64,000 bases of DNA, taken from G963704535 sp963704535. GTDB taxonomy: Bacteria; Chloroflexota; Chloroflexia; Chloroflexales; Roseiflexaceae. Numbering within the stretch: the stretch's first letter is position 1; every line of letters begins with the position of its first letter. The position numbers were made by a program, and so were the translations under genes. The notes beneath the pieces were generated by a model that worked only from the letters and a program-made list of their open reading frames with translations, was not told the DNA's origin and made no database searches. Shown piece after piece: positions 26,180 through 35,112 of the stretch. Location of the stretch: the NCBI GenBank assembly GCA_963704535.1, contig OY969916.1, positions 1,426,001 through 1,490,000 on the forward strand. The letters are read 5' to 3'.

Positions 26180-26197
26180 TAGCCAGATAATGTGTAG

Positions 26198-26254
26198 CGT
26201 GAAACGTGAAATGTGAACGTTGAACAACGCTTCACGTTTCACGTTTTCCATTTT
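26198..26254. repeat. Fold-back GTGAAACGTGAAA / TTTCACGTTTCAC repeat
   Basis: A third copy of this fold-back type, directly before lysS. Confidence 0.6.
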
Positions 26255-26259
26255 CATCA

Positions 26260-27735
26260 ATGCCTATGGAACTGAATGACCTCCAACAGCAGCGGCTGGC
26301 CAAGCTAGAGCGATTGCGCGCCGCCGGCATCGACCCCTACCCACCACGAGCCGAGCGCACCCACCCGATCGCCGCCGTGCTTGACGACTTCGATGCGCTG
26401 AACGAGCGCCAGGAGCGCATCACGCTCACGGGGCGGATCGTGGGCGCACGCAGGGTGATGGGCAAGCTCGCCTTCGCCCACATCGCCGACGAGAGCGGCA
26501 AGATCCAGCTCTGGATCAGCAAGGCCGATCTGGGCGACGAGTGGTTCGCGCGGTTCCGCGACGACCTGGACACCTTTGACATTGTGCAGGCGAGTGGCAC
26601 GCTGCGCCGCACCAAGGCCGGCGAGGCTTCGCTGTTCGTCGAGCGGCTGGCGCTCCTGTCGAAGGCGCTCAACCCACCGCCGGAGAAGTGGCATGGACTC
26701 ACCGACATCGAGGCGCGGCTGCGCGAGCGCTACCTCGACCTGATCGTCAATGAGGAGGTGCGCGAGGTCTTCCGCACGCGCGCGAAGATCATCACCACCA
26801 TGCGGCGCTTCCTGGACCAGCGCGGCTTCATCGAGGTCGAGACCCCGGTGCTACAGCCGATCTACGGCGGCGCCTCGGCGCGGCCCTTCATGACCCATCA
26901 CAACCAGCTCCACCAGGATCTGTACCTACGCATCGCCGTCGAGCTGTACCTGAAGCGGCTGATCGTCGGCGGCTTCGAGAAGGTCTACGAGATCGGCAAG
27001 CAGTTTCGCAACGAGGGCGTGGACCGCACCCACAACACCGAGTTCACCATGATGGAGTGCTACCAGGCCTACGCCGACTACAACGACATCATGCGGCTGG
27101 TGGAGGATCTGTTCCGCACGATCGCGCTGGAGGTGTGCGGCACGACCAAGATCACCTTCCAGGGGCACACGATCGACCTGGAGCCGGACTGGCAGCGCGT
27201 CTCGATCCCCGAGGCGATCGTGGAGCGCACCGGCATCGACATCATGCATGTCACCGAGTTGGAGCCGCTGCGCGAGGCGATCCGGGTGGCCGGCCTGCGC
27301 ATCGACCCCAAGCCAAGCTGGGGCAAGCAGGTGGACGAGCTGTTCAGCGAGTATGTGCAGCCGCTGCTGATCCAGCCGACCTTCATCCTCGACCACCCCG
27401 TACCGCTCTCGCCACTGGCGAAGCGGCGGCCCGACCAGCCGCTGCTGACCGAGCGCTTTGAGCCGATCATCGCCGGTATGGAGCTGGGCAACGCCTTCAC
27501 CGAGCTGAACGACCCGCTCGACCAAGAGCAACGCTTTCTGGAGCAAGGCCGCGCCTATAGCGCCGGCGACGACGAAGCGCAGCAGATGGACCGGGACTAC
27601 CTGAACGCGCTGATGTATGGGATGCCGCCGACCGGCGGGCTGGGGATCGGCATCGACCGGGCGGTCATGCTGTTCACCGACCAACCGACCATCCGCGAGG
27701 TGATGCTGTTTCCGCACCTCAGACAGCGCGAGTAG
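26260..27735 (+). CDS. lysS: Class II lysyl-tRNA synthetase
   Basis: It charges tRNA-Lys. The 491-residue protein has the N-terminal OB-fold anticodon-binding domain (ITLTGRIVGARRVMGKLAFA) and the class II core: motif 1 FLDQRGFIEVETPVLQPIYG, motif 2 FEKVYEIGKQFRNEGVDRTH with NTEFTMMECYQAY, and motif 3 GLGIGIDRAVMLF. The end PTIREVMLFPHLRQRE is canonical. Two close ATGs (26260 and 26266) are possible starts; neither has a clear ribosome site. It follows greA as in many bacteria, though repeats fill the gap. Confidence 0.97.
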   Translation: MPMELNDLQQQRLAKLERLRAAGIDPYPPRAERTHPIAAVLDDFDALNERQERITLTGRIVGARRVMGKLAFAHIADESGKIQLWISKADLGDEWFARFRDDLDTFDIVQASGTLRRTKAGEASLFVERLALLSKALNPPPEKWHGLTDIEARLRERYLDLIVNEEVREVFRTRAKIITTMRRFLDQRGFIEVETPVLQPIYGGASARPFMTHHNQLHQDLYLRIAVELYLKRLIVGGFEKVYEIGKQFRNEGVDRTHNTEFTMMECYQAYADYNDIMRLVEDLFRTIALEVCGTTKITFQGHTIDLEPDWQRVSIPEAIVERTGIDIMHVTELEPLREAIRVAGLRIDPKPSWGKQVDELFSEYVQPLLIQPTFILDHPVPLSPLAKRRPDQPLLTERFEPIIAGMELGNAFTELNDPLDQEQRFLEQGRAYSAGDDEAQQMDRDYLNALMYGMPPTGGLGIGIDRAVMLFTDQPTIREVMLFPHLRQRE

Positions 27736-27766
27736 TCCGTGGTCAGTTGTCAGTGGTCCGTTGCAA

Positions 27767-27881
27767 GATAAGGTTCTTTAGCTCTTTACAGTTTTGGGAA
27801 AAAGGGGGTTTGAGGGGGCTGCCCCCTCAGTCTCCCCCCACCCATGTTGTAAAGTAGATCGGCGTCATCCGAAACCTTGTC
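27767..27881. repeat. Family A2 MITE-like repeat
   Basis: GATAAGGTTCTTTAGCTC on the left and CCGAAACCTTGTCC on the right flank the GGGGGCTGCCCCC core. It separates lysS from the antitoxin-like gene. Confidence 0.7.
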
Positions 27882-27904
27882 CAAGGGACCAACAGGAGTT
27901 TGTT

Positions 27905-28120
27905 ATGCCTCGTTCCTTGACCATCGAGCGCGAGAATTTGCCGGAAGTCGTGCAGGGCTGGCTGCGCGCCGTCAAGCTTGGCGACGACGAAGTGATCGAA
28001 CTGATCTTTACCGAGAATGAAGTGCTGCTGCGCCGCCCCACCAGCCCACAACTGCGCGAGTGGGCCCGCGGCGTGGCCGATCGCTATGATAAGATGTTTC
28101 GCGAACTGGCCGGCGTATAA
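27905..28120 (+). CDS. Small antitoxin-like protein paired with a Fic/Doc-like gene
   Basis: This 71-residue protein starts MPRSLTIERENLPEVVQGWL with AGGAG seven bases upstream. It has no clear DNA-binding motif. The N-terminal half is short beta/helix-rich, the C-terminal half is a basic helix (LREWARGVADRYDKMFRELA). Its position just before a Doc-like gene and its size suggest the antitoxin of a Phd/Doc-like pair. A family-A repeat now lies between the two genes (28118-28176), which would weaken coupling. No family was recognised. Confidence 0.6.
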   Translation: MPRSLTIERENLPEVVQGWLRAVKLGDDEVIELIFTENEVLLRRPTSPQLREWARGVADRYDKMFRELAGV

Positions 28121-28176
28121 AAGGGGGGATTGAGGGGCAGCCCCCTCAGTCTCTCCCCACTCATATTGTAAAGTAG
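28118..28176. repeat. Family A2-type palindromic repeat between antitoxin-like and Fic-like genes
   Basis: AAAAGGGGGGATTGAGGGGC, AGCCCCCTCAGTCTC and CATATTGTAAAG, starting at the antitoxin-like stop codon. Confidence 0.65.
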
Positions 28177-28191
28177 TAGCACAAAGTATAG

Positions 28192-28596
28192 ATGCATTAT
28201 CTGACGAAAGATGAACTGCTCGACCTGCATACCTACGTCGTAACTCGCTATGGCGGGCGGATGGGCATCGCCAGCCAGGATCGCCTGATGGCCGCGCTGG
28301 ACGCCCCACGCCAGGTGCTGTTCGAGACCGAACTCTACCCCGATCTGCCCAGCAAGGCGGCTGCGCTGACCTTCCTGCTCCTCAAGAATCGTCCCTTCCT
28401 CGGCGGCAACGAAGTCACTGCGGTCATGGCGCTGCTGCGGCTCCTCGATCTGAATCAGGTCACCTTGCGCGAAGAAACCGGCGCGGCTGAGCTGCACGTC
28501 CTGGTGCGGAGTATCAATCATTCCAGACTCGATCGCGAGGGACTGGAGCGCTGGCTGCGCGAGAATCTCATTCAAATGCGCGTTGGGGAAGACTGA
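28192..28596 (+). CDS. Fic/Doc-family protein with degenerate Fic motif
   Basis: This 134-residue protein has the Doc layout: MHYLTKDELLDLHTYVVTRY, then GGRMGIASQDRLMAALDAPR (the G-x-R-D-x-x-L-L-x-S/A-A segment), PSKAAALTFLLLKNRPFLGG and NEVTAVMALLRLLDLN. Active Fic/Doc proteins need HPFxx(D/G)GNxR; here it reads RPFLGGNEVT, so the catalytic His is Arg and the following Arg is Val. Doc phosphorylates EF-Tu and Fic enzymes transfer AMP; this one should do neither. It may be an inactive regulator, or a remnant under weak selection. The frame is intact. Upstream lies an antitoxin-like gene. Confidence 0.8.
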   Translation: MHYLTKDELLDLHTYVVTRYGGRMGIASQDRLMAALDAPRQVLFETELYPDLPSKAAALTFLLLKNRPFLGGNEVTAVMALLRLLDLNQVTLREETGAAELHVLVRSINHSRLDREGLERWLRENLIQMRVGED

Positions 28597-28642
28597 CAGG
28601 GCCACCTTTCATGTCCCCTGCTCGCTGAATGGAGACTGTCTG

Positions 28643-29572
28643 ATGACCACAGTGCTGATCACCGGGGTCGGCGGCGGGCTCGCCGGGATGGTTGCCGGGG
28701 CGCTCGCCGCGCAATCGGGCGTGCAGTCGATCGGCGTCGATACGGCACCGCCGGCGGTCGTGCTGCCTGGCGTCGAGACGCTCCTGCTGAATCCGGTCGC
28801 TCAGTCGCCGCTGGATCTGCTGCGCTCAATCCAGCCCGACGTCGTCGTCCATATGGCGCAGCCGGTCGAGGATACGGCCGACCGGGGCGACGACTTGACC
28901 AGCGCCGCGCTGCTTGACGCTTGTGCGGCTGCCGGTGTTCGGCGGGTGGTGTTGAGCAGCAGCACGCTGGTCTACGGCGCCCGGCACGATCTGCCGGCGT
29001 TTGTCGATGAGGCGACGCCGCTGGGCCGCGCCGGTGTGACCGGCTGGCTGCGCGACTACGCCGAGGGCGAGCGCCGCGCGGCCGAGCTTACCGCGCAGAA
29101 GCGCGATCTGGCGATCACCATCCTCCGCTGTGCCCCGCTCGTCGGTGCCCAGGCCACCGGGCCGCTGACCCGCTACCTCAAGCAGCCGACGCCGTACACG
29201 CTGCTCGGCTTCAACCCGCGCATCCAGGTCTTGCACCCCGACGACGCCGTGATCGCGTTCGCGCTAGCCGTGCTGATCGACGATCTTTCCGGGGCGTTCA
29301 ACATCGCCGCCGACCCACCCCTCATGCTCGGCCAGGCGATTCGGCTGGCCGGCCGCCCGCCGCTGCCGTTGCCGAGGCTGGTCTTTGAGTTGGCCGAGCG
29401 CCCCGGCGTGGCGCAGGCGGTCGGCACGCTGCCCTTCGACATCGCTTTCCTGCGCTACTCCTGTGTCGGCGATACCCGGCGGGCCAGGGAGCGCCTGGGC
29501 TGGACGGCCCAACACGGCGCGGAGGATGCCTTGCGCGAACTGGCGCCACTGCTGGAGGTCGCGGCGAGCTGA
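28643..29572 (+). CDS. NAD-dependent epimerase/dehydratase-like (extended SDR) protein without YxxxK
   Basis: The 309-residue protein has the N-terminal nucleotide-binding motif TTVLITGVGGGLAGMVAGAL (GxxGxxG) and the SDR-e pattern VVVHMAQPVE and RRVVLSSSTLVYGA. The catalytic Tyr appears in LRDYAEGERRAAEL, but the Lys three residues later is Glu, so a classic epimerase or dehydratase reaction is unlikely. The C-terminal half has the family ILRCAPLVGAQATGP and VLHPDDAVIAFALAV. ATG 28643 is preceded by GGAG. It leads a lipid-related group (PlsC-like and WS/DGAT genes follow), so it may handle a lipid substrate; this is inference. Confidence 0.85.
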   Translation: MTTVLITGVGGGLAGMVAGALAAQSGVQSIGVDTAPPAVVLPGVETLLLNPVAQSPLDLLRSIQPDVVVHMAQPVEDTADRGDDLTSAALLDACAAAGVRRVVLSSSTLVYGARHDLPAFVDEATPLGRAGVTGWLRDYAEGERRAAELTAQKRDLAITILRCAPLVGAQATGPLTRYLKQPTPYTLLGFNPRIQVLHPDDAVIAFALAVLIDDLSGAFNIAADPPLMLGQAIRLAGRPPLPLPRLVFELAERPGVAQAVGTLPFDIAFLRYSCVGDTRRARERLGWTAQHGAEDALRELAPLLEVAAS

Positions 29573-29709
29573 AACGGGTGGGGTCAGGGGAGGGCTGCCC
29601 GCCCCTTAAACTCCACCCCAACCCTTCGCAAGAGGTTGCGGCGAGCTGAAACGGGTGGGGCAAGGGGAGGGCTGCCCGCCCCTTAAACTCCACCCCAACC
29701 CTTCGCAAG
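29556..29709. repeat. Two tandem 77-bp units; the first contains the SDR stop codon
   Basis: AGGTCGCGGCGAGCTGAAAC at 29556 and AGGTTGCGGCGAGCTGAAAC at 29633 begin near-identical 77-bp units with the palindrome AGGGCTGCCCGCCCCTTAAA. The first unit holds the last four codons and stop of the SDR gene, so the second carries a duplicated gene end. Confidence 0.8.
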
Positions 29710-29722
29710 CAATGGAGACCAA

Positions 29723-30865
29723 ATGGAGAGAAACCACGAAGAGTTGCCGATCGGCGGCGAGAGCCACGAGGAGCTGCCGATCAAGGGCGGAAGCACGGCG
29801 GATGCCGCCCGCGCCGAGGCCGCCGCCGAGGTGCAGGAGCTGGAGGTCGAGGTCCGCAACCAGGCCGGCGGGCCGGCTGAGACGCGCGACCTGGCGGCCG
29901 AGGCGTTGCGGCTCATCCGCGAGAGCCTGGAGTTCATGAATCCGCAGGCCGTCCAGCACGTGATCGCGCAGGTGCGCGAGAACCTCAGCAGCGACTACCT
30001 CGACCCGGATTTCTGGCGCGGCATCGGGATGGTGCTGCGCTACCAGGCCGAGGAGACGGCGAACATGGTCCAGCGCCGTCTGCGTGGGGAGTACGCCACC
30101 GACCCGTACGGCATGGATCTGGAGCTGATCGAGGTCGTGCGGCCGTTCTCGGGCTTTCTGTACCGCACCTGGTGGCGCGTCACGGCCGAAGGGCTCGAAA
30201 ACGTGCCGGGCGAGGGGTGCGGGCTGCTGATCGCCAACCACTCCGGCGTCCTGCCCTGGGACAGCATGATGATCGCTACGGCGGTGCTGGAGGAGCACGC
30301 GCAACCGCGCGTCGTGCGCACCCTGCACGAGAATATGCTGGCGATGATGCCGGTCGTCGCCCCGGCGCTGGCGGCGTTCGGCCAGGTCCAGGCGCTCCCG
30401 GAGAACGCGCTCCGCCTGCTTGAGGAGCAGCAACTGGTCAGTATCTTCCCGGAGGGCTGGAGCGGCCTGGGCAAGCTGTTCAAGGATCGGTACAAGCTGG
30501 CGCGCTTTGGTAAGCGCAGCTTTGTGCAGGCGGCCCTGCGCGCCGCCGCGCCGCTCATCCCGGTCGCGGTGATCGGCGCCGAGGAGACCTACCCCATGCT
30601 CGCCAACGCCAAGCCGCTGGCCCATGCGCTCGGCTTCCCGTACTTCCCACTCACGCCGCTGTTCCCATGGCTTGGGCCGCTGGGCCTGGTGCCGCTGCCG
30701 TCCAAGTGGACGATCGTGTTCGGCGAGCCGATCCCAACCACCGAGTACGGGCCTGACGGAGCCAATAACCCGCTACTTGTGTCGCGGCTCTCCGACCAGG
30801 CGCGCACATGGATTCAGACGACGATCGACCAGAAGCTTGCGGAGCGACGGTCGATCTTCTCCTGA
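29723..30865 (+). CDS. PlsC-like phospholipid/glycerol acyltransferase
   Basis: This 380-residue protein has an acidic, low-complexity N-terminus (Glu/Ala-rich, ~1-70), a helical region and a PlsC domain from ~130. Motif I is IANHSGVLPWDSMM (H and D seven apart, as in the subgroup with NHSGxLPxD), motif III is VSIFPEGWSGLGK and motif IV-like PVAVIGAEETYPML follows. It ends with KWTIVFGEPIPTTEY, typical of these enzymes. It should acylate a lysolipid or glycerolipid at the inner membrane face. GGAG lies before the ATG. WS/DGAT follows about 190 bp downstream. Confidence 0.9.
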   Translation: MERNHEELPIGGESHEELPIKGGSTADAARAEAAAEVQELEVEVRNQAGGPAETRDLAAEALRLIRESLEFMNPQAVQHVIAQVRENLSSDYLDPDFWRGIGMVLRYQAEETANMVQRRLRGEYATDPYGMDLELIEVVRPFSGFLYRTWWRVTAEGLENVPGEGCGLLIANHSGVLPWDSMMIATAVLEEHAQPRVVRTLHENMLAMMPVVAPALAAFGQVQALPENALRLLEEQQLVSIFPEGWSGLGKLFKDRYKLARFGKRSFVQAALRAAAPLIPVAVIGAEETYPMLANAKPLAHALGFPYFPLTPLFPWLGPLGLVPLPSKWTIVFGEPIPTTEYGPDGANNPLLVSRLSDQARTWIQTTIDQKLAERRSIFS

Positions 30866-31034
30866 GAGGCTGTCTGAAATGGGGGAGTTTGAGGGGTTGC
30901 CCCCTCAAGAACCCGTTTCCACCACGAAACTTCGGCGACAAATCAACCTTTTCAGACAGTCCCTGAGCGACATAGAGAGGATAGAAGATAGCTGACCGAA
31001 CCTCTATCCTCCATCCTCTATCCTCCATCCTCAA
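30866..31034. repeat. Family A1 repeat followed by GAGGATAGA fold-back microsatellite
   Basis: GAGGCTGTCTGAAATGGGGG, TTTGAGGGGTTGCCCCCTC and AAGAACCCGTTTCCACCACG form an A1 unit to 30962. GAGAGGATAGAAGATAG with complementary CCTCTATCCTCCATCC follows. Confidence 0.65.
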
Positions 31035-31053
31035 AAAGCTAGGAGGTGGCACA

Positions 31054-32484
31054 ATGGCCGCTGATGGCGTACGGGCAGAGGTGCTCTCGAACGTCGACGC
31101 CGCGTGGCTGCGGATGGAGCACCCGACCAACCTCATGATGGTGTCGGGGGTGCTGATCTTCGATGAGCCGATCGAGTTCGCACGGCTGCGGGCACTGCTG
31201 GAGCAACGCCTGCTGCAATTTGAGCGCTTCCGGCAGCGCGTCGTCGATCCCAAGCTGCCATGGAGCCGACCGCACTGGGAAACCGATTCCTCCTTCGACG
31301 TGAGCGCGCATGTGCATCGGATCGCGCTTCCGGCGCCGGGCGACCAGGCGACACTTGAGGCACTGGTCAGCGACTTTATGAGCATGCCCCTGGATTTCTC
31401 CAAGCCGCTGTGGCAGTTTCACCTGATCGAGAACTATGGTAATGGCTGCGTGGTGCTCGGCCGGCTGCACCACTGCATCGCCGATGGGATCGCGATGGTG
31501 CGGGTGCTGCTCTCGCTGACCGACGACGCGCCCGACACGGCCTGGGTTGAGCCGGGCAACAAGCCACGCGGTCGCCGCGCCGCGACGATCCTTGATCAGG
31601 CCGCCGCTGCCCTTGGCCAGACCGCCCGCGCGGTGAACAGCCTGGTGGCCGAGGGCGTCGAAACGCTGCGCCACCCCGAACGGGCGCTGGACCTGGCGAA
31701 GCTCGGCGTGAGCGGCACGGCCGCGCTGGGCAAGCTGCTGCTGATGGCGCCGGACCCGCAGACTGTCTTTAAGGGCAAGCTGGGAGTCGCCAAGCGCGCC
31801 GCCTGGTCAACCCCGCTCCCGCTGGACGACGTCAAAGCGATCGGGCGCGCCGTGGGCGGGACGGTCAACGACGTGCTGCTCACCGCCGTGACGGGTGCGC
31901 TGCGACGCTACCTGCTCGGCCGCGGGGAGCCGGTGGCGGGGGTCGAGTTTCGAGCGGTCGTGCCGGTCAACCTCCGTTCTTCGGAAGGGCCGATCGAGTT
32001 GGGCAATCGCTTTGGCTTGGTCTTCGTGGCGCTGCCGATCGGCCATGACGATCCAATCGACCGGCTCTGCGCGCTTAAAGAGCGTATGGAGGAGATCAAG
32101 GGATCGCCGGAGGCAGTGGTGGCTTTTGGGATCTTGAACGCGATCGGCGTGGTGCCGACAGAGGTCGAAGAGCAGATCGTCAAGATGTTCGGCGGCAAGG
32201 CCACGGCGGTGATGACCAATGTACCCGGCCCGCGCCAGACGATCTACCTGGCCGGCAAGCCGATCCGCAGCCTCATGTTCTGGGTGCCGCAGTCGGGCCG
32301 GCTGGGGCTGGGTGTGAGCATTATGAGCTACGCCGGCACTGTGACGCTCGGCATCGCCACCGATGCAGCGCTGGTGCCGGACCCAGAGATGATCATCGCC
32401 GGGTTCCACGCAGAGTTTGAGCAACTGATGGGGTGGGTGCGGCAGGCGCCGGCGGATGAGCGGGAGCAGGAGCGAGGGCGGTGA
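31054..32484 (+). CDS. Wax ester synthase / acyl-CoA:diacylglycerol acyltransferase (WS/DGAT)
   Basis: This bifunctional 476-residue acyltransferase makes wax esters or triacylglycerol from acyl-CoA. It has the catalytic HHxxxDG motif in VLGRLHHCIADGIAMVRVLL (~140), the N-terminal DAAWLRMEHPTNLMMVSGVL, and the C-terminal PLSDxP-like and NVxGP motif TNVPGPRQTIYLAGKPIRSL. GTVNDVLLTAVTGALRRYL (ND motif) is also canonical. AGGAGGT lies seven bases before the ATG. With the SDR and PlsC-like genes it suggests neutral-lipid storage, uncommon but known outside actinobacteria and Acinetobacter. Confidence 0.93.
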   Translation: MAADGVRAEVLSNVDAAWLRMEHPTNLMMVSGVLIFDEPIEFARLRALLEQRLLQFERFRQRVVDPKLPWSRPHWETDSSFDVSAHVHRIALPAPGDQATLEALVSDFMSMPLDFSKPLWQFHLIENYGNGCVVLGRLHHCIADGIAMVRVLLSLTDDAPDTAWVEPGNKPRGRRAATILDQAAAALGQTARAVNSLVAEGVETLRHPERALDLAKLGVSGTAALGKLLLMAPDPQTVFKGKLGVAKRAAWSTPLPLDDVKAIGRAVGGTVNDVLLTAVTGALRRYLLGRGEPVAGVEFRAVVPVNLRSSEGPIELGNRFGLVFVALPIGHDDPIDRLCALKERMEEIKGSPEAVVAFGILNAIGVVPTEVEEQIVKMFGGKATAVMTNVPGPRQTIYLAGKPIRSLMFWVPQSGRLGLGVSIMSYAGTVTLGIATDAALVPDPEMIIAGFHAEFEQLMGWVRQAPADEREQERGR

Positions 32485-32500
32485 GTAGACTTTGGCATCT

Positions 32501-32687
32501 ATCGGCCTACCGTATAAAAAAGGGGTTTCTGTACGCTAACGAATCAGGATCGCATCACAAGGCGGTAAAAGTCGTCGCATGATCCGCGAGTCGATAAGTC
32601 ACAGCAGCATCGTGAATAGCAAAAACGTGGCTTTGGAAAGCCACGTTTTTGTTTAACGTACAAAATTCCTTTTTGTGTACGGTGACC
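32501..32687. mobile_element. 187-bp MITE-like element, copy 1
   Basis: The element is nearly identical to 34756-34942, differing at about three positions. Imperfect terminal inverted repeats of ~35 bp are readable: left TACCGTATAAAAAAGGGG with TGTACGCTAA, right (reverse complement) CACCGTACACAAAAAGG with TGTACGTTAA. The tips resemble the IS4-family ends at 38952 and 40209 (CTACCGTACAGAAAA). Inside, AAAAACGTGGCTTT-GG-AAAGCCACGTTTTT is a perfect 14-bp stem that would terminate transcription both ways. No transposase is encoded, so any movement depends on a helper. Confidence 0.8.
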
Positions 32688-32714
32688 CGGTTTGTCAACG
32701 GGAGGGATTCGCGA

Positions 32715-34140
32715 TCACAACTCCGGCCTGGCCCAGGCCCATGGGCCGTAGCGATCGCGCAACACATCCAGGAGCGGCGGGCCGTGTGGCTGGGTAGCAA
32801 GCCATGGGAGAACCTGCGCGATCGTGCCGCCCGCCGGATGCTCGGTGTTGGTGTGGGTATAGTAGAGGTGCCCGACGAACAATGTGAAGCTGAAGGCCGG
32901 CGGCCAGCAGCGCCGCCCCCCAGGTGATGCCCCGCCGCAGGCCGCGCCCCCGCATCAGCCATGCCATCCCCAGCACCAGGGGCGCATATGCCTCGGTCAT
33001 CCGCCGCTGCCCAAACGCCCAGCCGCCAAACCAGTCGTGCAGCGAGCTGTTCAGCGCCAGCTCCAGCCCGATTCCCGCCAGGCATACCGCCGCCACGACG
33101 CGCCACGCGCCGAGGCGCGAGCACGCTAGCGCGATCAGGCCGGCCAGCCCCAGCGCGGCGACCGGCGACCATGTCAACCAGCCTTTTTGAGCGTCGAAGA
33201 GGATCTGTGGTAAGAAGCGCAGCGGGGCGCCGATAAACCCCTGGCCGGACTGGACCTCGGTGGGGATGAAGAACGAAGCGCCGAAGTAGCGCCGGAAATA
33301 CAGCACGCACAAGGCGCCAAACAGCCCGACGCCAAGCGCGAAGATACACGCTGTTCCGAACGCCTGCCTGCGCGGGAGGGCCGCAAGGCCGCGCCACAGC
33401 AACACTGCTCCGACCGGCAGGCTGTACAGCAAAAGCTGCCAGCGCACGAACAGCGCCATGCCGAGCACCAATCCAAGCGCCAGGGCACGCGCGAACGTGG
33501 GCGCGCCGTAGGTATGCTCCTCGCCGGTGGAGATATGCCGCGTCGCGAGCCAGAGCGCCAGCGCCACCAGTGCCGCCCCGTACACATGGCTGCCGAGCGG
33601 CTCAACAGTGGCGTAGAACAGCATCGGCGTGCCCGCCAGTCCGGCCAGCGCCGCGACTGCCGCGGCCCCGTCGGGGGCAATCCGCCGGGCAGCCCCGTAG
33701 GTCAGCCAGACGGCGGCGGCGGCGTAGCACAGCGCGCCCAGCATCCCTATCAACGAGAACGCCAGCGATAGACCCTGGCGGGTATGAAAATATGCCGCGT
33801 TGACCTGTGCTGCGGGGATATGCGGCTCAAGCGTGCGTCCAAGCCAGTAGAAGGGCGCGAGCAAGTAGGCCGACCCGAAAGGAAATGAAGTAACCAGTTC
33901 GCCAGTCGCCGGGTGGGCGAAGATATGGTACTGATTAGCCGCTCCAAACCGATCGGCCTGATTGCTCAGGTCGAGATCGCCATCGCCCGCAATGCTATCA
34001 AGGTAGATGAAATGGGCCAGCCCATCGCCATGGACGAGCGGATGGCTAAAGAGCAGCAGCACCAGGACCGCCGCCAGGACAACGCGCCGCCCCGCACACC
34101 GGGTGTGTGGCGTCACACTCGTCGTAGGTAGCATGGGCAT
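32715..34140 (-). CDS. Polytopic membrane protein, GT39/GT87-like glycosyltransferase candidate, one frameshift
   Basis: The rebuilt protein is about 474 residues with some ten TM helices (VVLAAVLVLLLFSHPLV, LSLAFSLIGMLGALCYAAAA, ACIFALGVGLFGALCVLYF and others). The first loop contains HGDGLAHFIYLDSIAGDGDL, an acidic motif in the place where GT-C enzymes hold their catalytic Asp. An extra C near 32893 breaks the frame; after correction it ends with LFVGHLYYTHTNTEHP and PPLLDVLRDRYGPWAWARPEL. I chose ATG 34140, nine bases after GAGG; ATG 34170 is also possible. It could transfer sugars from a lipid carrier, or be an unrecognised membrane family. Confidence 0.65.
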
Positions 34141-35112
34141 TGGTGCGACCTCGCGGCTGAATTGAGGCATCAGTATAGCATACGGCCTATCGTCAGGAAA
34201 TAACGGTCCCACGTCTAGAACCGAGAACCGAGAACCGAGAACCGAGAACAAAGAACAGAGAACAGAGAACATAAAGCGTATCACCCGTTCACCTGTTCAC
34301 CCGTTCACCCGCTCACTCGCTCACCCGCTCACTCGCTCACCTTGTCAGGAGCAGGGGTAAAGGTACGGGAACTCGTTTTCAGAGAATATCGCGTTTTATT
34401 GCGTTCTATAACGTTGTATGCTATAGCATTTCTAAATGAGTCGTAAAAGGGGGTGTGGGGGAAGCCCCCATAGAAAAGCCCACCCACTTTTACAACTCAA
34501 ATAGGTTTGCTATATTCTGCTACTTGTGTTCGCAAGTAGTGCGAGTAACTCAGTTTGAACCAAAAATGCGCGCAACCGCAAGTAAAAGTGAGGAACATCC
34601 ATAGGGTAAACTTACTGATCTGGCTCGCAGGCTCACCGGCAGAGGCTCGGCCGACAAAGACAAAGCCAAAGCGCCTGCCGCCGGTCGCGCGACCAGCGGC
34701 GTTTCCACAGGCGACTCCGAGGTCCAAGACAACGATTATCGACAAACTGGGCCAAATCGGCCTACCGTATAAAAAAGGGGTTTCTGTACACTAACGAATC
34801 AGGATCGCATCACAAGGCGGTAAAAGTCGTCGCATGATCCGCGAGTCGATGAGTCACAGCAGCATCGTGAATAGCAAAAACGTGGCTTTGGAAAGCCACG
34901 TTTTTGTTTAACGTACAAAATTCCTTTTTGTGTACAGTGACCGAACCTACATGGTTCTCAACTCGCGCCGCTCCTGGGCCGTCCTGTGGCCACTGACAGC
35001 CTCCAATGTCATTAAGTTTTCGCAAATGCCTTGACAATGAGCGCCCCGTGGGCAGTTTTGGCCCGTTCTAGCCAGGTGTAAAGCCACGGAACGCCGGGGC
35101 CTCAACTCCTGT
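34141..35112. other. Long non-coding gap with tandem repeats, a stem-loop repeat and MITE copy 2
   Basis: GAACCGA units repeat at 34216-34270 and TCACCCGT/TCACTCGC units at 34278-34345. A GGGGGTGTGGGGGAAGCCCC stem-loop lies in 34420-34510 with TAGCATT flanks like those at 55595-55685. No protein-like frame is convincing in 34510-34755. Confidence 0.5.
34756..34942. mobile_element. 187-bp MITE-like element, copy 2
   Basis: It is the same length and almost the same sequence as copy 1 at 32501-32687 and in the same orientation. Flanking sequence differs immediately outside (GGCCAA versus GGCATCT on the left), which sets the ends. Differences are CACT for CGCT, GATGAG for GATAAG and ACAGTG for ACGGTG. 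Confidence 0.8.

Noticed and set aside
34497..34794. Short ORFs on both strands in the gap before MITE copy 2
   Set aside because: Both strands are open and neither looks like a protein; the region is repeat-rich.
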